Positions 8,464-17,749 of a stretch of 64,000 bases of DNA are shown piece by piece. Numbering within the stretch: position 1 is the stretch's first letter; each line of letters starts with the position of its first letter. A model generated the notes under the pieces. The model saw nothing but the letters and a program-made list of their open reading frames with translations, was not told the origin of the DNA and did no database searches. This DNA is from JACPNO01 sp963825405 (GTDB taxonomy: Bacteria > Acidobacteriota > Terriglobia > Bryobacterales > Bryobacteraceae): NCBI GenBank assembly GCA_963825405.1, contig CAWGTB010000013.1, positions 1 through 64,000 of the forward strand. Direction: 5' to 3'. Made by a program: the position numbers and the translations under genes.

Positions 8464-10563
8464 ATGCCGGAGCTGGTTCGATATGAATTGCAGGGCGATG
8501 TGGCGGTGGTCACGGTGGACAATCCTCCGGTGAATGCGCTGAGTCCCGGCGTGCCGGCGATGATCGAAGCTGCGGTGGCGCGCGCGGCTGCCGATCCTGC
8601 CGCCAAAGCTGTGGTTCTGATCGGCGCGGGCAGCACATTCATCGCTGGCGCCGATATCAAATTTTTCGAAAAGGTTACCGATCGCCCGACTTCGCTGGCG
8701 CGTTCTCACGATATTCATGCGCGTTTGCGGAACATTGAGGACTCGCCCAAGCCCGTTATCGCCGCCATTCATGGCACGGCGCTGGGCGGCGGATTGGAAG
8801 TCGCGATGGCTTGCCACTATCGCGTGGCTGTGCCGGAAGCGAAAGTGGGGCAGCCGGAAGTGCTGCTGGGGATTATTCCGGGGGCTGGAGGCACGCAGCG
8901 CCTGCCGCGCCTGGCTGGGGTCGCGATGGCGCTTGAGATGTGCACGCTGGGACAGCATATTCCTGCGCAGCGGGCGCTGGAAGCGGGCGTGTTGGACGCG
9001 ATCATCGAAGGCGACCTGCTTACTGGCGCGATCGAGTTTGCGCGCGGCAAAGCGCCGCGGCGATCGCGCGAAATGAAGATCGACAATCCCGGCGACACCT
9101 TCGAGAAAACGCGCCAGGGCCTTGCCAAATCGGCTCGCGGCGCACACGCGCCCTTCGTCGCACTCGAAGCCATTCGGGCTGCGCTTGCGCTGAGTTTCGA
9201 TGCCGGCTGCGAACGCGAGATGGAGCTGTTCGCCGATTGCGTGCTGTCGACGGAATCGCGCGCGCTGGTGAAACTGTTCTTTGCAGAGCGCGATGTCGCC
9301 AAAATTCCCGATGTGCCGAAAGACACGCCGGTGAAGGAGATCCGCTCGGCTGCCGTGATTGGCGCGGGCACGATGGGCGGCGGCATTGCCATGACCTACG
9401 CCAACGCGGGCATCCCGGTCCTGCTCAAGGAGACAACGCAGGAGGCTCTGGATAAAGGCCTGGCGACCATTCGCCGGAATTATCAATCTTCTGTGAGCAA
9501 AGGGCGAATCACGGCCGCGCAAATGGAGAACACGCTGGCGCGCATCACACCCACGCTGAGTTACGACGGTTTCAACCAGGTCGATATCGTCGTTGAGGCG
9601 GCGTTCGAAAGTCTGGAGCTGAAGAAGTCGATTTTCGCCGAACTCGGCCGCGTGACCAAGCCGGATTGCATCCTGGCAACCAACACCTCCACGTTGGATA
9701 TTGACGCGTTTGCCCGCGCCAGCGGGCGCGGACCGAACGTCATCGGTACGCATTTTTTCAGTCCGGCCAACGTGATGCGTTTGCTGGAAGTGGTGCGCGG
9801 GCGCGAATCCAGCAAAGAAACGGTTGCCACGTGTATGAAGCTCGCCAAGAAGCTGGGGAAAGTGGGCGTGCTGGTCGGCAACTGTTTCGGATTCGTGGCC
9901 AACCGCATCATCGCGTACTATCTGCGCGAAGCGTATTTGCTGCTGGAAGAGGGCGCGAGCGTGCCGGAAATCGATCATGCTCTAACCGCTTTCGGGATGC
10001 CCGTGGGACCGTTCGCCATGCAGGATATTGCGGGGATCGACGTGGGCGCGCGCATACGCCAGCAGCAGGCGCTGGTCGGTAAGGCGCGGTCGGAAGGTCC
10101 ACAGTCGGTAGTGCCGGATTGGCTGTTCGAGATGGGCCGCTATGGACAGAAGACCGGCGCAGGCTGGTACCGCTATGAAGCAGGAAGCAGGACGCCGCTG
10201 GCCGATCCGATGATCGATGAACTGGCGGCGAAAGCTGCAGCCCAGCGCGGCATTACGCGGCGGAAGATTTCTGAAGACGAGATTGTCGCGCGCATCATGA
10301 CCGCGCTAGCCAACGAAGGCGCAAATATTTTGGCAGAAGGCTACGCATTGCGGCCCGGGGACATCGACGTGATTTACGTTCATGGCTTTGGCTTTCCGCG
10401 CTATCGCGGCGGTCCGATGTTTTATGCCGATACAGTGGGCACGCCGACTGTGCTGGCGCGCGTAAAGGAATACCGCGAACGCTTCGGAGACTACTGGCAA
10501 CCATCGCCCCTGCTCGAACGGCTGGCCCGAGAGGGAAAAGGGTTCTACGATAGTGCGATATGA
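8464..10563 (+). CDS. Bifunctional enoyl-CoA hydratase / 3-hydroxyacyl-CoA dehydrogenase
   Basis: A 699-residue FadB/FadJ-type protein for two steps of fatty-acid beta-oxidation. The hydratase domain (1-190) has the oxyanion-hole motif AGADIKFF at about 61, GTALGGGLE with E112, and the second glutamate E132 in PEVLLGIIPGAGG. A Rossmann domain with IGAGTMGGGIA begins near 298, followed by the dehydrogenase motif GTHFFSPANVM and two C-terminal 3HCDH domains. A thiolase partner is not in the window. The start at 8464 is preferred over an ATG at 8443 because the domain begins there. The stop overlaps the next gene (ATGA). Confidence 0.92.
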   Translation: MPELVRYELQGDVAVVTVDNPPVNALSPGVPAMIEAAVARAAADPAAKAVVLIGAGSTFIAGADIKFFEKVTDRPTSLARSHDIHARLRNIEDSPKPVIAAIHGTALGGGLEVAMACHYRVAVPEAKVGQPEVLLGIIPGAGGTQRLPRLAGVAMALEMCTLGQHIPAQRALEAGVLDAIIEGDLLTGAIEFARGKAPRRSREMKIDNPGDTFEKTRQGLAKSARGAHAPFVALEAIRAALALSFDAGCEREMELFADCVLSTESRALVKLFFAERDVAKIPDVPKDTPVKEIRSAAVIGAGTMGGGIAMTYANAGIPVLLKETTQEALDKGLATIRRNYQSSVSKGRITAAQMENTLARITPTLSYDGFNQVDIVVEAAFESLELKKSIFAELGRVTKPDCILATNTSTLDIDAFARASGRGPNVIGTHFFSPANVMRLLEVVRGRESSKETVATCMKLAKKLGKVGVLVGNCFGFVANRIIAYYLREAYLLLEEGASVPEIDHALTAFGMPVGPFAMQDIAGIDVGARIRQQQALVGKARSEGPQSVVPDWLFEMGRYGQKTGAGWYRYEAGSRTPLADPMIDELAAKAAAQRGITRRKISEDEIVARIMTALANEGANILAEGYALRPGDIDVIYVHGFGFPRYRGGPMFYADTVGTPTVLARVKEYRERFGDYWQPSPLLERLAREGKGFYDSAI

Positions 10564-10976
10564 CCTTGATCCTGTTTCTGCTACTCGCGCAAGCTGCCGC
10601 TCCTGACCAGGCCATCCGGCACGTACTGGAAACGCAGCAGGCTGCCTGGAATCGCGGCGACGTCGAGGCATTCATGGCCGGTTACGAGGAGAGTGACGCG
10701 ACGACATTCGTCGGCACAGCCATCACGCGCGGGTATAAGCCGGTTCTGGAGGGCTATCACAAGCGCTACCCGACCAAAGAAAAAATGGGTGCGCTGACAT
10801 TTTCCGATCTCGAGATCAAGATGCTGGGCTCCGACTATGCGTCCGTGATCGGCCGCTGGAAACTGGATCGAGGCGTTGATGCCGGCGGCAATGTCGGCGG
10901 CATCTACACGCTGCTATTTCGCAAGACCACGGGTGGCTGGAAGATCATTTTGGACCATACCAGCCAGACCAATTGA
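10560..10976 (+). CDS. Exported SnoaL/DUF4440-like (NTF2-fold) protein
   Basis: A 138-residue protein. A short hydrophobic start (LILFLLLAQAA) suggests a signal peptide. The rest follows the NTF2-like/DUF4440 pattern: an N-terminal helix (QQAAWNRGDVEAFMAGY), then GYKPVLEGYHKRYP, and a closing sheet with GGIYTLLFRKTTGGWKIILDHTS. Such cone-shaped proteins bind small ligands or act as isomerases; this one has no assigned reaction. It overlaps the upstream beta-oxidation gene by ATGA, so translation may be coupled. Confidence 0.75.
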   Translation: MTLILFLLLAQAAAPDQAIRHVLETQQAAWNRGDVEAFMAGYEESDATTFVGTAITRGYKPVLEGYHKRYPTKEKMGALTFSDLEIKMLGSDYASVIGRWKLDRGVDAGGNVGGIYTLLFRKTTGGWKIILDHTSQTN

Positions 10977-11003
10977 ATTGATAATAAACAGGAGGGGTTC
11001 TAG

Positions 11004-11408
11004 ATGTCCTTACAGAGTCGAAGACTAGCCGTTGTGGGAATCATGGCGTTCGTTGTGGCGGCCGTACCGGCGCTCAACGGGCAGCACGGGCGTTGGGAGC
11101 GGCTGGGCAGCTCTCGTGTCGACGGCAGGGTGGATCACGATAACATCAACGTCGGCATCCAGGATGGACGATTCCGCGCCATTCAACTGCGCGTCAGGCG
11201 TGGCGACGTCGAGTTTCTGCGCGTGGTGGTCCATTACGCTGACGGCGAACCTGAAGAAGTGGTGGTGCGGCAGCGAATTCCATCGGGCGGATCGACGCGG
11301 CCCATCGATCTGCGCGGCAATAAGCGCTATATCCGCAGCGTGGAACTCTGGTACGCCAAGGCCGAGTGGCGGACCCGGCCCGAAGTCGTACTGCTCGGCA
11401 GGCGCTGA
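11004..11408 (+). CDS. Exported DUF2541-like beta protein
   Basis: A 134-residue protein with a signal peptide (residues 1-26, ending ALNG). The mature part starts with WERLGSSRVDGRVDHD and has repeated VRRGDVEFLRVVVHYADG-type strands, resembling DUF2541 proteins, whose function is unknown. A strong ribosome-binding site (AGGAGGGG, about 10990-10997) supports the ATG at 11004. It is convergent with the amino-acid permease, with the two stop codons adjacent. The similarity is recalled, not searched. Confidence 0.6.
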   Translation: MSLQSRRLAVVGIMAFVVAAVPALNGQHGRWERLGSSRVDGRVDHDNINVGIQDGRFRAIQLRVRRGDVEFLRVVVHYADGEPEEVVVRQRIPSGGSTRPIDLRGNKRYIRSVELWYAKAEWRTRPEVVLLGRR

Positions 11409-12872
11409 TTATTTTCTAGGCGCTGCCACGGCCGGCTGGTTCAAATGGCTTCGTGAACGGCTGTAGCCGAAGTAGACGATTTGGCCGATCGCCATCCACA
11501 CGAAGAGCCGGATCCAGTTGTCGATACCCAGCGAGTACATCAGGCCGAAGTTCCAAATGATCCCCACGATCGGGAGAAAAGGCACGAATGGTGTCTTGAA
11601 CGGGCGGGGGGCGTCAGGATTCTTCTTGCGCATGACAAGGATGCTGGCGCACACGATCACGAAGGCGAACAGCGTGCCGATGTTGGTCATATTGCCCACG
11701 ACTTTCAACGGCAGGAACGCCGAAAAAGGCGCCACAAAGCACATGAAAAGTAGATTCGAGCGCCACGGCGTGCGCCATTTCGGGTGGATCGCAGAGAAAA
11801 TTTTGGGGACCAGGCCATCACGTGACATGGAGTAGAACACGCGCGACTGGCCTAGCAACATCACCAGCATCACCGACGTAAAGCCAGCGATGATCCCGAT
11901 CTTGATCAGCAGCTTCAGCCAGGCATAAGGCGTGATGTCGATCGCGACCGCTACCGGCGCCGACACGCCTAGCTTGGTGTAATTCACCATTCCGGTAAGG
12001 ATGGTAGCGAAGGCAATGTACAAGATGGTACAAACGGCGAGCGACCCAATAATACCGATGGGCATGTCGCGCTGGGGGTTCTTGGCCTCCTGAGCGGCCG
12101 TGGATACCGCGTCGAATCCGATGTAGGCAAAAAAGATGGTGGCCGCGCCCGCCGCGATGCCGCTTAATCCGAAGTGTCCGAATTCGCCAGTGTTGGGCGG
12201 AATGTAAGGCGTGTAGTTGGACGGCGTGATAAAGCGCCAGCCAATGCCGATGAAAACGGCAACCACGGTCAACTTGATCACCACAATCACGAAATTGGTG
12301 CGCGCCGACTCCTTGATGCCCAACATCAACAGAAGGGAAATCATGATGATGATGAACACCGCGGGGAGATTGACGATGCCGGTCACCATCCGGCCATCGG
12401 GAAGAGTGAGTGTCTCGAAAGGTCCGGCGATAAGCTGTGTAGGAAGGTCAATGCCAAAATCGTGCAACATCGAAACTACGTATCCGGACCAACTAATGGA
12501 CACGGTGGATGCGCCGACCGCGTATTCCAACACCAAATCCCAGCCGATGATCCACGCCAGCCACTCGCCGAGGGTGGTGTAGGCATACGTGTAGGCGCTG
12601 CCGGCGACAGGGATCATGCACGAAAATTCGCTATAGCAGATACCGGCGAACGCGCAGCCGATGCTCGCCACAACCATGGAAATCGCGACCGCCGGCCCAG
12701 CGTTTTGCGCCGCAGCTAGTCCGCTAAGAGAAAACAATCCCGCGCCGATAATGGCGCCGATACCCAACGCCACCAGGCTGCTGGCGGTTAGCGTCCGCTT
12801 AAGCTTAAACTCTCCCGCTTCCGACTCGGCCATAATCCGGTCGAGGGACTTGGTCGCAAACAGACCTGCCAC
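11409..12872 (-). CDS. APC-superfamily amino acid permease (cationic amino acid transporter type)
   Basis: A 487-residue inner-membrane transporter with 12-13 hydrophobic helices. The first carries the APC substrate/sodium-loop motif GIGAIIGAGLFSLSG, and FFAYIGFDAVSTAAQEAKNP is the conserved helix 6-7 signature of the CAT/YfnA group. It is expected to take up basic or branched amino acids by proton symport; the substrate cannot be read from the sequence. The start is a GTG at 12872, preceded by GAGGTG on the minus strand, which fits as ribosome-binding site. Confidence 0.88.
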   Translation of the reverse strand: MAGLFATKSLDRIMAESEAGEFKLKRTLTASSLVALGIGAIIGAGLFSLSGLAAAQNAGPAVAISMVVASIGCAFAGICYSEFSCMIPVAGSAYTYAYTTLGEWLAWIIGWDLVLEYAVGASTVSISWSGYVVSMLHDFGIDLPTQLIAGPFETLTLPDGRMVTGIVNLPAVFIIIMISLLLMLGIKESARTNFVIVVIKLTVVAVFIGIGWRFITPSNYTPYIPPNTGEFGHFGLSGIAAGAATIFFAYIGFDAVSTAAQEAKNPQRDMPIGIIGSLAVCTILYIAFATILTGMVNYTKLGVSAPVAVAIDITPYAWLKLLIKIGIIAGFTSVMLVMLLGQSRVFYSMSRDGLVPKIFSAIHPKWRTPWRSNLLFMCFVAPFSAFLPLKVVGNMTNIGTLFAFVIVCASILVMRKKNPDAPRPFKTPFVPFLPIVGIIWNFGLMYSLGIDNWIRLFVWMAIGQIVYFGYSRSRSHLNQPAVAAPRK

Positions 12873-12982
12873 GCATTCACCTCTTTCTTAAAGAGAGCAA
12901 GATAGCATACTACACGATTCCGCAGATCGAAATCGCAAGATTCGGATAGTGCGCCGCCCGGCTGGCCTCCTATAGTGAAAGG

Positions 12983-14381
12983 GTGCGGCACCAAGATTCC
13001 AGTTTTGAGAAAACACTTGAAGAAACGCTAGGCTACGCCCTCGCGCATCTGAGAAACCTGGATGCGGCGCCGGTGGGAGCCACGGCCACGCTGGATACGC
13101 TACGCGGCCGGTTGGATAAACCCCTGACTGCCGAAGGAATTGCCGCCGAACAAGTCATCGCCGAAATGGTTCGCGATGTGGAAGGCGGCATTCTCGGCTC
13201 AGCCGGTGGACGTTTCTTTGGATGGGTGGTGGGCGGCTCGCTGCCTGCGGCGCTGGCAGCCGACTGGATGACCGCGGCGTGGGACCAGAACGCTGCCCTC
13301 TATGCGTGCGGGCCGGCTGCGGCGGTGGTCGAAGAAGTCGCCGGCAAATGGCTGAAGGAAATTTTGCGACTTCCGGCTTCCGCCAGTTTCGCGCTGGTGA
13401 GTGGCTGTCAAATGGCGCATGCCACCTGTCTCGCCGCGGCGCGCCATTCGCTGGCTGGCCCAGCGCGGCTGGGATGTCGAGCGCAACGGGCTTTATGGCG
13501 CGCCGTCCATTCGCATTCTTTCAAGCGGCCAGAAGCACGGCTCGATTGAGCGCGCCGTACGGCTGCTTGGATTAGGCAGCGCGAATGTGATCGACTTGTC
13601 ACCGCATCCCGATTCACTCGAACAAGCTCTGGCGGCGGATCCTGCATGTCCGGCCATTGTTCTGTTGCAGGCTGGCGACATCAATACTGGCGGTTACGAT
13701 CCCTTCGAGACGCTGATTCCGATTGCGAAGCGTCATGGCGCTTGGGTGCACGTGGATGGAGCTTTCGGACTGTGGGCCGCCGCGAGTCCGCGCTACCGGC
13801 ATTTGCTCGTGGGCGTTGATCGCGCCGATTCCTGGGCAACCGACGGCCACAAGTGGCTCAACGTTCCGTTTGATTGCGGTTATGCGTTCATCGCCGATGC
13901 CGAGGCGCATCGGGCGTCGATGTCGCATCGCGCGGCTTATCTGGTTCACGATGCCGATGCGCGCGACCAAATCGATTGGAATCCGGAATGGTCGCGGCGC
14001 GCCCGCGGATTTCCCACCTATGCGGCGCTGCGACAATTGGGCCGCGACGGCGTCGCCGAACTGGTCGAACGCTGCTGCATGCATGCCAACTCGTTGGTCG
14101 AAAAGATCGGCCGTCTGCCCGGAGTCGAGGTGCTCTGGGAGCCGGTTATCAATCAGGGCCTGGTGCGATTTCTCGATCCGCGCGTCGACGCCACCGAGCA
14201 GGATCACGACCGCCGCACTGACCAAGTAATCGCCGGAATTGTGGCTACCGGTGAAGCGTTCTTCGGCGGAACGGCGTGGCGCGGCCGCCGCGCCATGCGC
14301 GTCAGCGTTTGTAGCTGGCAGACTTCGGATCAGGATGTGACCACAGCTGTGAATGCAGTCGCGCGCGCGTTAGCCGACTAA
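12983..14381 (+). CDS. PLP-dependent decarboxylase (glutamate/aromatic amino acid decarboxylase family), one frameshift
   Basis: Two overlapping frames make one group II decarboxylase-like protein of about 465 residues. The first part (12983 to about 13450) ends in SGCQMAHATCLAAARH. The second resumes with QRGWDVERNGLYGAPSI, exactly as family members continue. PLP contacts are present: HVDGAFGLW for the cofactor ring and the Schiff-base lysine in DGHKWLNVPFD. One extra base near 13450-13457 explains the break. The GTG start at 12983 is uncertain. The substrate is unknown. Its 3' end overlaps convergent thiE by 12 bases. Confidence 0.8.
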
Positions 14382-15005
14382 CCGCAGCCATTCGTCGATC
14401 CGCTGTCGCAGGGTTGCCTCGGTCACAATTTCTGGCAGCAGATCACCGATCACGGCTACTGAATCCGCTCCCATCTCCAGAACCGCTCGGGCGTTCTGGC
14501 GCGTGATTCCGCCGATGGCGACCAGGGGTCGGCGACTCAGGGGCAGCAGTCGGGCAAGCTCATCCAATCCGACTACCGGATCTGGATTCTTCTTTGAGGC
14601 CGTAGCAAAAATCGGGCCGAGAGCAAGGTACGTCGCAGGCTCGGCGTCGGCCGCCAGAAGCTGGCTGGCGTTGTGCGTGGAATAGCCAATCAGTGCATCC
14701 GGGCCGACCAACCTGCGGGCAACGGCGGGCGCAAGATCGTCCTGACCTACATGGATGCCAGCTTTGAGCAGCGCTGCGATGTCGGCGCGATCGTTGATGA
14801 TGAGCTGGGCTCCGGCGGCCTGGTACAAGACAGCGATTCGCTCGGCTTCGGCAAAATCCTCGCGCGTCCAGCCAGCTTTGCGGCGAATCTGCAGAATGCC
14901 CACGCCAGCTTCTATCAGGGCCGTCGCCGCAATCTCCAGCGAGCAGCGCCGCGCCCTGAGCGCCTGGGTATCCAAAATCGGATAGAAGCGAGGGACCGTC
15001 ATCAC
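14370..15005 (-). CDS. thiE: Thiamine-phosphate synthase
   Basis: A 211-residue TIM-barrel enzyme that joins HMP-PP and thiazole phosphate to make thiamine monophosphate. Recognisable motifs are GVGILQIRRKAGW, LIINDRADIAALLKAGIHVGQDDL (the pyrophosphate/Mg region), GYSTHN, YLALGPIFATASK and IGGITRQNARAVLEMGADSVAVI. The usual phosphate-loop residues are present. It may instead belong to a TenI-like regulator, but the complete motif set favours the enzyme. It overlaps the upstream peroxiredoxin by 4 bases (ATGA), so the two are cotranscribed. Confidence 0.9.
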   Translation of the reverse strand: MMTVPRFYPILDTQALRARRCSLEIAATALIEAGVGILQIRRKAGWTREDFAEAERIAVLYQAAGAQLIINDRADIAALLKAGIHVGQDDLAPAVARRLVGPDALIGYSTHNASQLLAADAEPATYLALGPIFATASKKNPDPVVGLDELARLLPLSRRPLVAIGGITRQNARAVLEMGADSVAVIGDLLPEIVTEATLRQRIDEWLRLVG

Positions 15006-15445
15006 TGCGCGTACGCCAGTACATCTTCGGGAGCAGGCTTTCCGCGCTGCGCGTAGCGGATCACGCCATCAGGCCCGATCAGATACACGGTTCGTTTCAC
15101 GATTAGACCGCTTGCCTTGTAAAGCGCGCCGAGTTTTTGACGTTTGTCGATCAGCAGCGGAAAGGGCAGTTTGTGTTTCTGGCGGAAATTGCTGTGGCTC
15201 ACGGCGCCGCGCGGATTCACGCCGTAAACCATCACGTTGCGTGCCTTGGCCTGGTCCCAGCGGTCGCGAAATTCGCAGAGCTGCCTGGTGCAGGTGGGCG
15301 TGTCGTCGCCAGGATAAAACACCAGCACCACGTTCTGGCCGCGGAGCGCCGACAGCTTCACGGTTGAGCCGCTGTCATCGGCGACAGAAAATTCGGGCGC
15401 TTGGGTGCCAACCGGTAGCGGATCGGAAAACAACCAGTCGAACAT
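15002..15445 (-). CDS. Thiol peroxidase, Bcp/PrxQ-type peroxiredoxin
   Basis: A 147-residue peroxiredoxin. The peroxidatic cysteine is in the active-site motif YPGDDTPTC, with a possible resolving cysteine five residues later (TRQLC), the pattern of atypical two-cysteine PrxQ/Bcp enzymes. The thioredoxin-fold context VGTQAPEFSVADDSG and VYLIGPDGVIRYAQRGKP is typical. It reduces hydroperoxides in the cytoplasm using thioredoxin; no signal peptide is seen. It starts the thiE operon on the minus strand and is divergent from the glycosyltransferase fusion. Confidence 0.9.
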   Translation of the reverse strand: MFDWLFSDPLPVGTQAPEFSVADDSGSTVKLSALRGQNVVLVFYPGDDTPTCTRQLCEFRDRWDQAKARNVMVYGVNPRGAVSHSNFRQKHKLPFPLLIDKRQKLGALYKASGLIVKRTVYLIGPDGVIRYAQRGKPAPEDVLAYAQ

Positions 15446-15472
15446 AATTGCTCTTTATTGTAACGATGGGCC

Positions 15473-16916
15473 ATGCCCGGTGGTTCTGCTACACTCTCAA
15501 AGTTGAAACTCTCGATCCTGATGCCCGTCTACAACGAGCGCACGGTCGTGGAACGCTGCATTTCACTGGTGCTGGCAGCGCCACTTCCGGAAAATATGGA
15601 GCGCGAATTGGTGATCGTGGACGACCGCTCGACCGACGGCTCCTACGCGATTCTCGCAGCGTCTGGCAGCAGCGCATCCCGAGATCCGGCTGTTTCAGCA
15701 CGACATAAATCGCGGCAAAGGCGCGGCGGTAAGAACCGCCATTCAGCATGCCGGTGGCGATTTCTCGCTGATTCAGGATGCCGACCTGGAATACGATCCC
15801 GCCGAATATCCGATTCTGATGCGCCCCCTCATCGATGGGCGCGCCGACGCTGTGTTTGGCTCGCGCTATCTTTCTGGCGGGCAATCGCGCGTGCTGCTGT
15901 TCTGGCATTCGGTGATCAACAAGAGTCTCACTATCATTTCCAACATGTTCTGCAACCTGAATCTGACGGACATGGAGACCTGCTACAAAGTTTTCCGCAC
16001 GGACTTGCTGAAGAGCATTCCGATCCGCTCCGACCGTTTTGGATTCGAGCCTGAGATCGTCATGAAGTGCGCCAAGCGCAAGCTGCGTATTTATGAAGTG
16101 CCGATCAGCTATCACGGGCGCACGTATGAGGAAGGCAAGAAAATCAGTTGGAAAGACGGCATCAAAGCCCTGGGCGTTATCCTGAAATTCTGGCTGATTG
16201 ACGACCTGTATGCTGTTCCGTACGGCCGCACCATCCTGAACAATCTCACCGGCACGCCGCAGTATCTGAACTGGCTGACGCGCATGCTACGGCCGGAACT
16301 GGGCGATACGGTGCTGGAAGTGGGCGCGGGCATTGGCAATCTGGCAGCCCGCCTGATGGCGCGTCGTCTGCAGTATGTGGCTTCGGAAAAAGACCCGCTG
16401 CATTTGCATGCGCTTTCGAACCGCTTCCTGCGCACTCCCAACGTCGAGGTGCGCAAGCTCGATCCGGCCTCCGCGGAAGATTTTCGCAGCCTGCCCGCCA
16501 CTTTCGATACGGCGCTTTGCGTGAACGTGTTGGAATATCTCGAAGATCCAGCCGCGACACTGGTCTCGCTGCGCGTGGTGCTCAAACCCGGCGGCAATCT
16601 GATCGTGCTCGTGCCGCAAGGTCCGGCACTGTACGGAACGCTCGACCGCAACATGGGCCACCTGCGACGGTATACCCGCGATCAGATTACGCATCTGCTC
16701 ATGGAAGCCGGCTTCACAATCGAAAAGGTCCGTAGCTTCAACAAGGCCGGCACGCCTTCCTGGTGGCTCTACAGCCGCGTGCTCGGCAGATCGTTCGTCA
16801 GCAAGCTCACCTTGAAACTGTTCGACAAGACCGTGTGGCTCTGGCGCCGCATCGACTGGATGCTGCCGTGGCGGGGCTTGTCACTGATTGTCGTGGCTCG
16901 AAAAGATCCGGCATGA
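15473..16916 (+). CDS. Glycosyltransferase family 2 fused to a class I SAM-dependent methyltransferase, one frameshift
   Basis: The N-terminal domain is GT2 of the dolichol-phosphate mannose synthase type: ILMPVYNE, VDDRSTDGS, and the DxD in QDADLEYDP. Then come SRYLSGG and the hydrophobic-stem region around the conserved METCYKVFR motif. From about residue 265 a methyltransferase follows, with the SAM loop LEVGAGIGNLA, LCVNVLEYLED and GGNLIVLVPQGPALYG. A single-base shift near 15658-15662 splits the first 60 residues from the rest; the protein continues intact in frame 3 (LAAAHPEIRLFQHDINRGKG). The donor and acceptor sugars are unknown. The last ATGA overlaps the next gene. Confidence 0.82.
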
Positions 16917-17749
16917 GCTACCGGTTTCGTCACGCCATCTGCAACGAGGCTTTCGAGAAAGTTCCGTTTCGTAAAGCCTGCCGGGTGATTCGGAGAGCCG
17001 GCTATGACGGCATCGAGATCGCGCCATTCACGCTGGCGGAGGAACCGGCGGGCATTTCCGTAGCGAAGCGTCGCGAAGTGCGCGACATCATCCAGTCCGA
17101 AGGTCTGGCCTTTGTCGGATTACACTGGCTGATGGTAAGTCCCAAAGGTCTGCACGTCACCACGCCGGACGCGGCTTTGCGCGCCAAAAGTTGGCAACAC
17201 ATTAGCCACCTGATCGATTTGTGCGCCGATTTGGGCGACGGCGGCGTGATGGTTTTCGGCTCGCCTCAGCAGCGCCGGACCGTTGCAGGCGTGACGCGGG
17301 CCGAGGCCACGCTTCGTTTTGTGGAAGGCCTGGCGGCGGCCGGCCCGCATGCCGCCGGGCGCGGTGTAACTATTCTCCTGGAGGCGCTGCCGATCGGGCA
17401 ATGCGATGTTGTCACGACGCTGGATGAAGCGGTTTCGATCGTGCGCGAAATTAACAGCCCTGCCGTGTGCACGATGTTCGATACGCACAACGCAGTCGAC
17501 GAAACAGAGTCGCATGCGCGCCTGATCGAGCAATATTTCGAATTCATCCGTCACGTGCACGTAAACGAAATGGACGGAGGGCATCCCGGAACCGGTGGCT
17601 ACGATTTCAAGCCAGTGCTCGCTACGCTGCGGAGGCTTGGCTATCCCGGGTGGGTGTCGCTCGAAGCCTTTGATTTCACGCCGGGAGCCGAAGTCCTGGC
17701 CAACGAATCGTTGCGATATTTGGAAGCGGAGACTGCGAAAATAGAATGA
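16913..17749 (+). CDS. Sugar phosphate isomerase/epimerase (xylose isomerase-like TIM barrel)
   Basis: A 278-residue TIM-barrel protein of the AP-endonuclease-2/xylose-isomerase-like family. It has GYDGIEIAPFTLAEEP near the start, the metal-binding glutamate in ILLEALPI, TMFDTHNAVDE, HVHVNEMDG and the closing WVSLEAFDF. These supply the Glu/Asp/His/Glu metal site typical of keto-sugar epimerases and isomerases. The substrate is not known. The ATG at 16913 overlaps the glycosyltransferase stop as ATGA, and its own stop overlaps the epimerase start in the same way, so this is one transcription unit. Confidence 0.82.
   Translation: MSYRFRHAICNEAFEKVPFRKACRVIRRAGYDGIEIAPFTLAEEPAGISVAKRREVRDIIQSEGLAFVGLHWLMVSPKGLHVTTPDAALRAKSWQHISHLIDLCADLGDGGVMVFGSPQQRRTVAGVTRAEATLRFVEGLAAAGPHAAGRGVTILLEALPIGQCDVVTTLDEAVSIVREINSPAVCTMFDTHNAVDETESHARLIEQYFEFIRHVHVNEMDGGHPGTGGYDFKPVLATLRRLGYPGWVSLEAFDFTPGAEVLANESLRYLEAETAKIE

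Noticed and set aside
8428..9978. Long minus-strand ORF (516 codons)
   Set aside because: It lies entirely across the intact beta-oxidation gene and has no family features; a GC-rich shadow frame.
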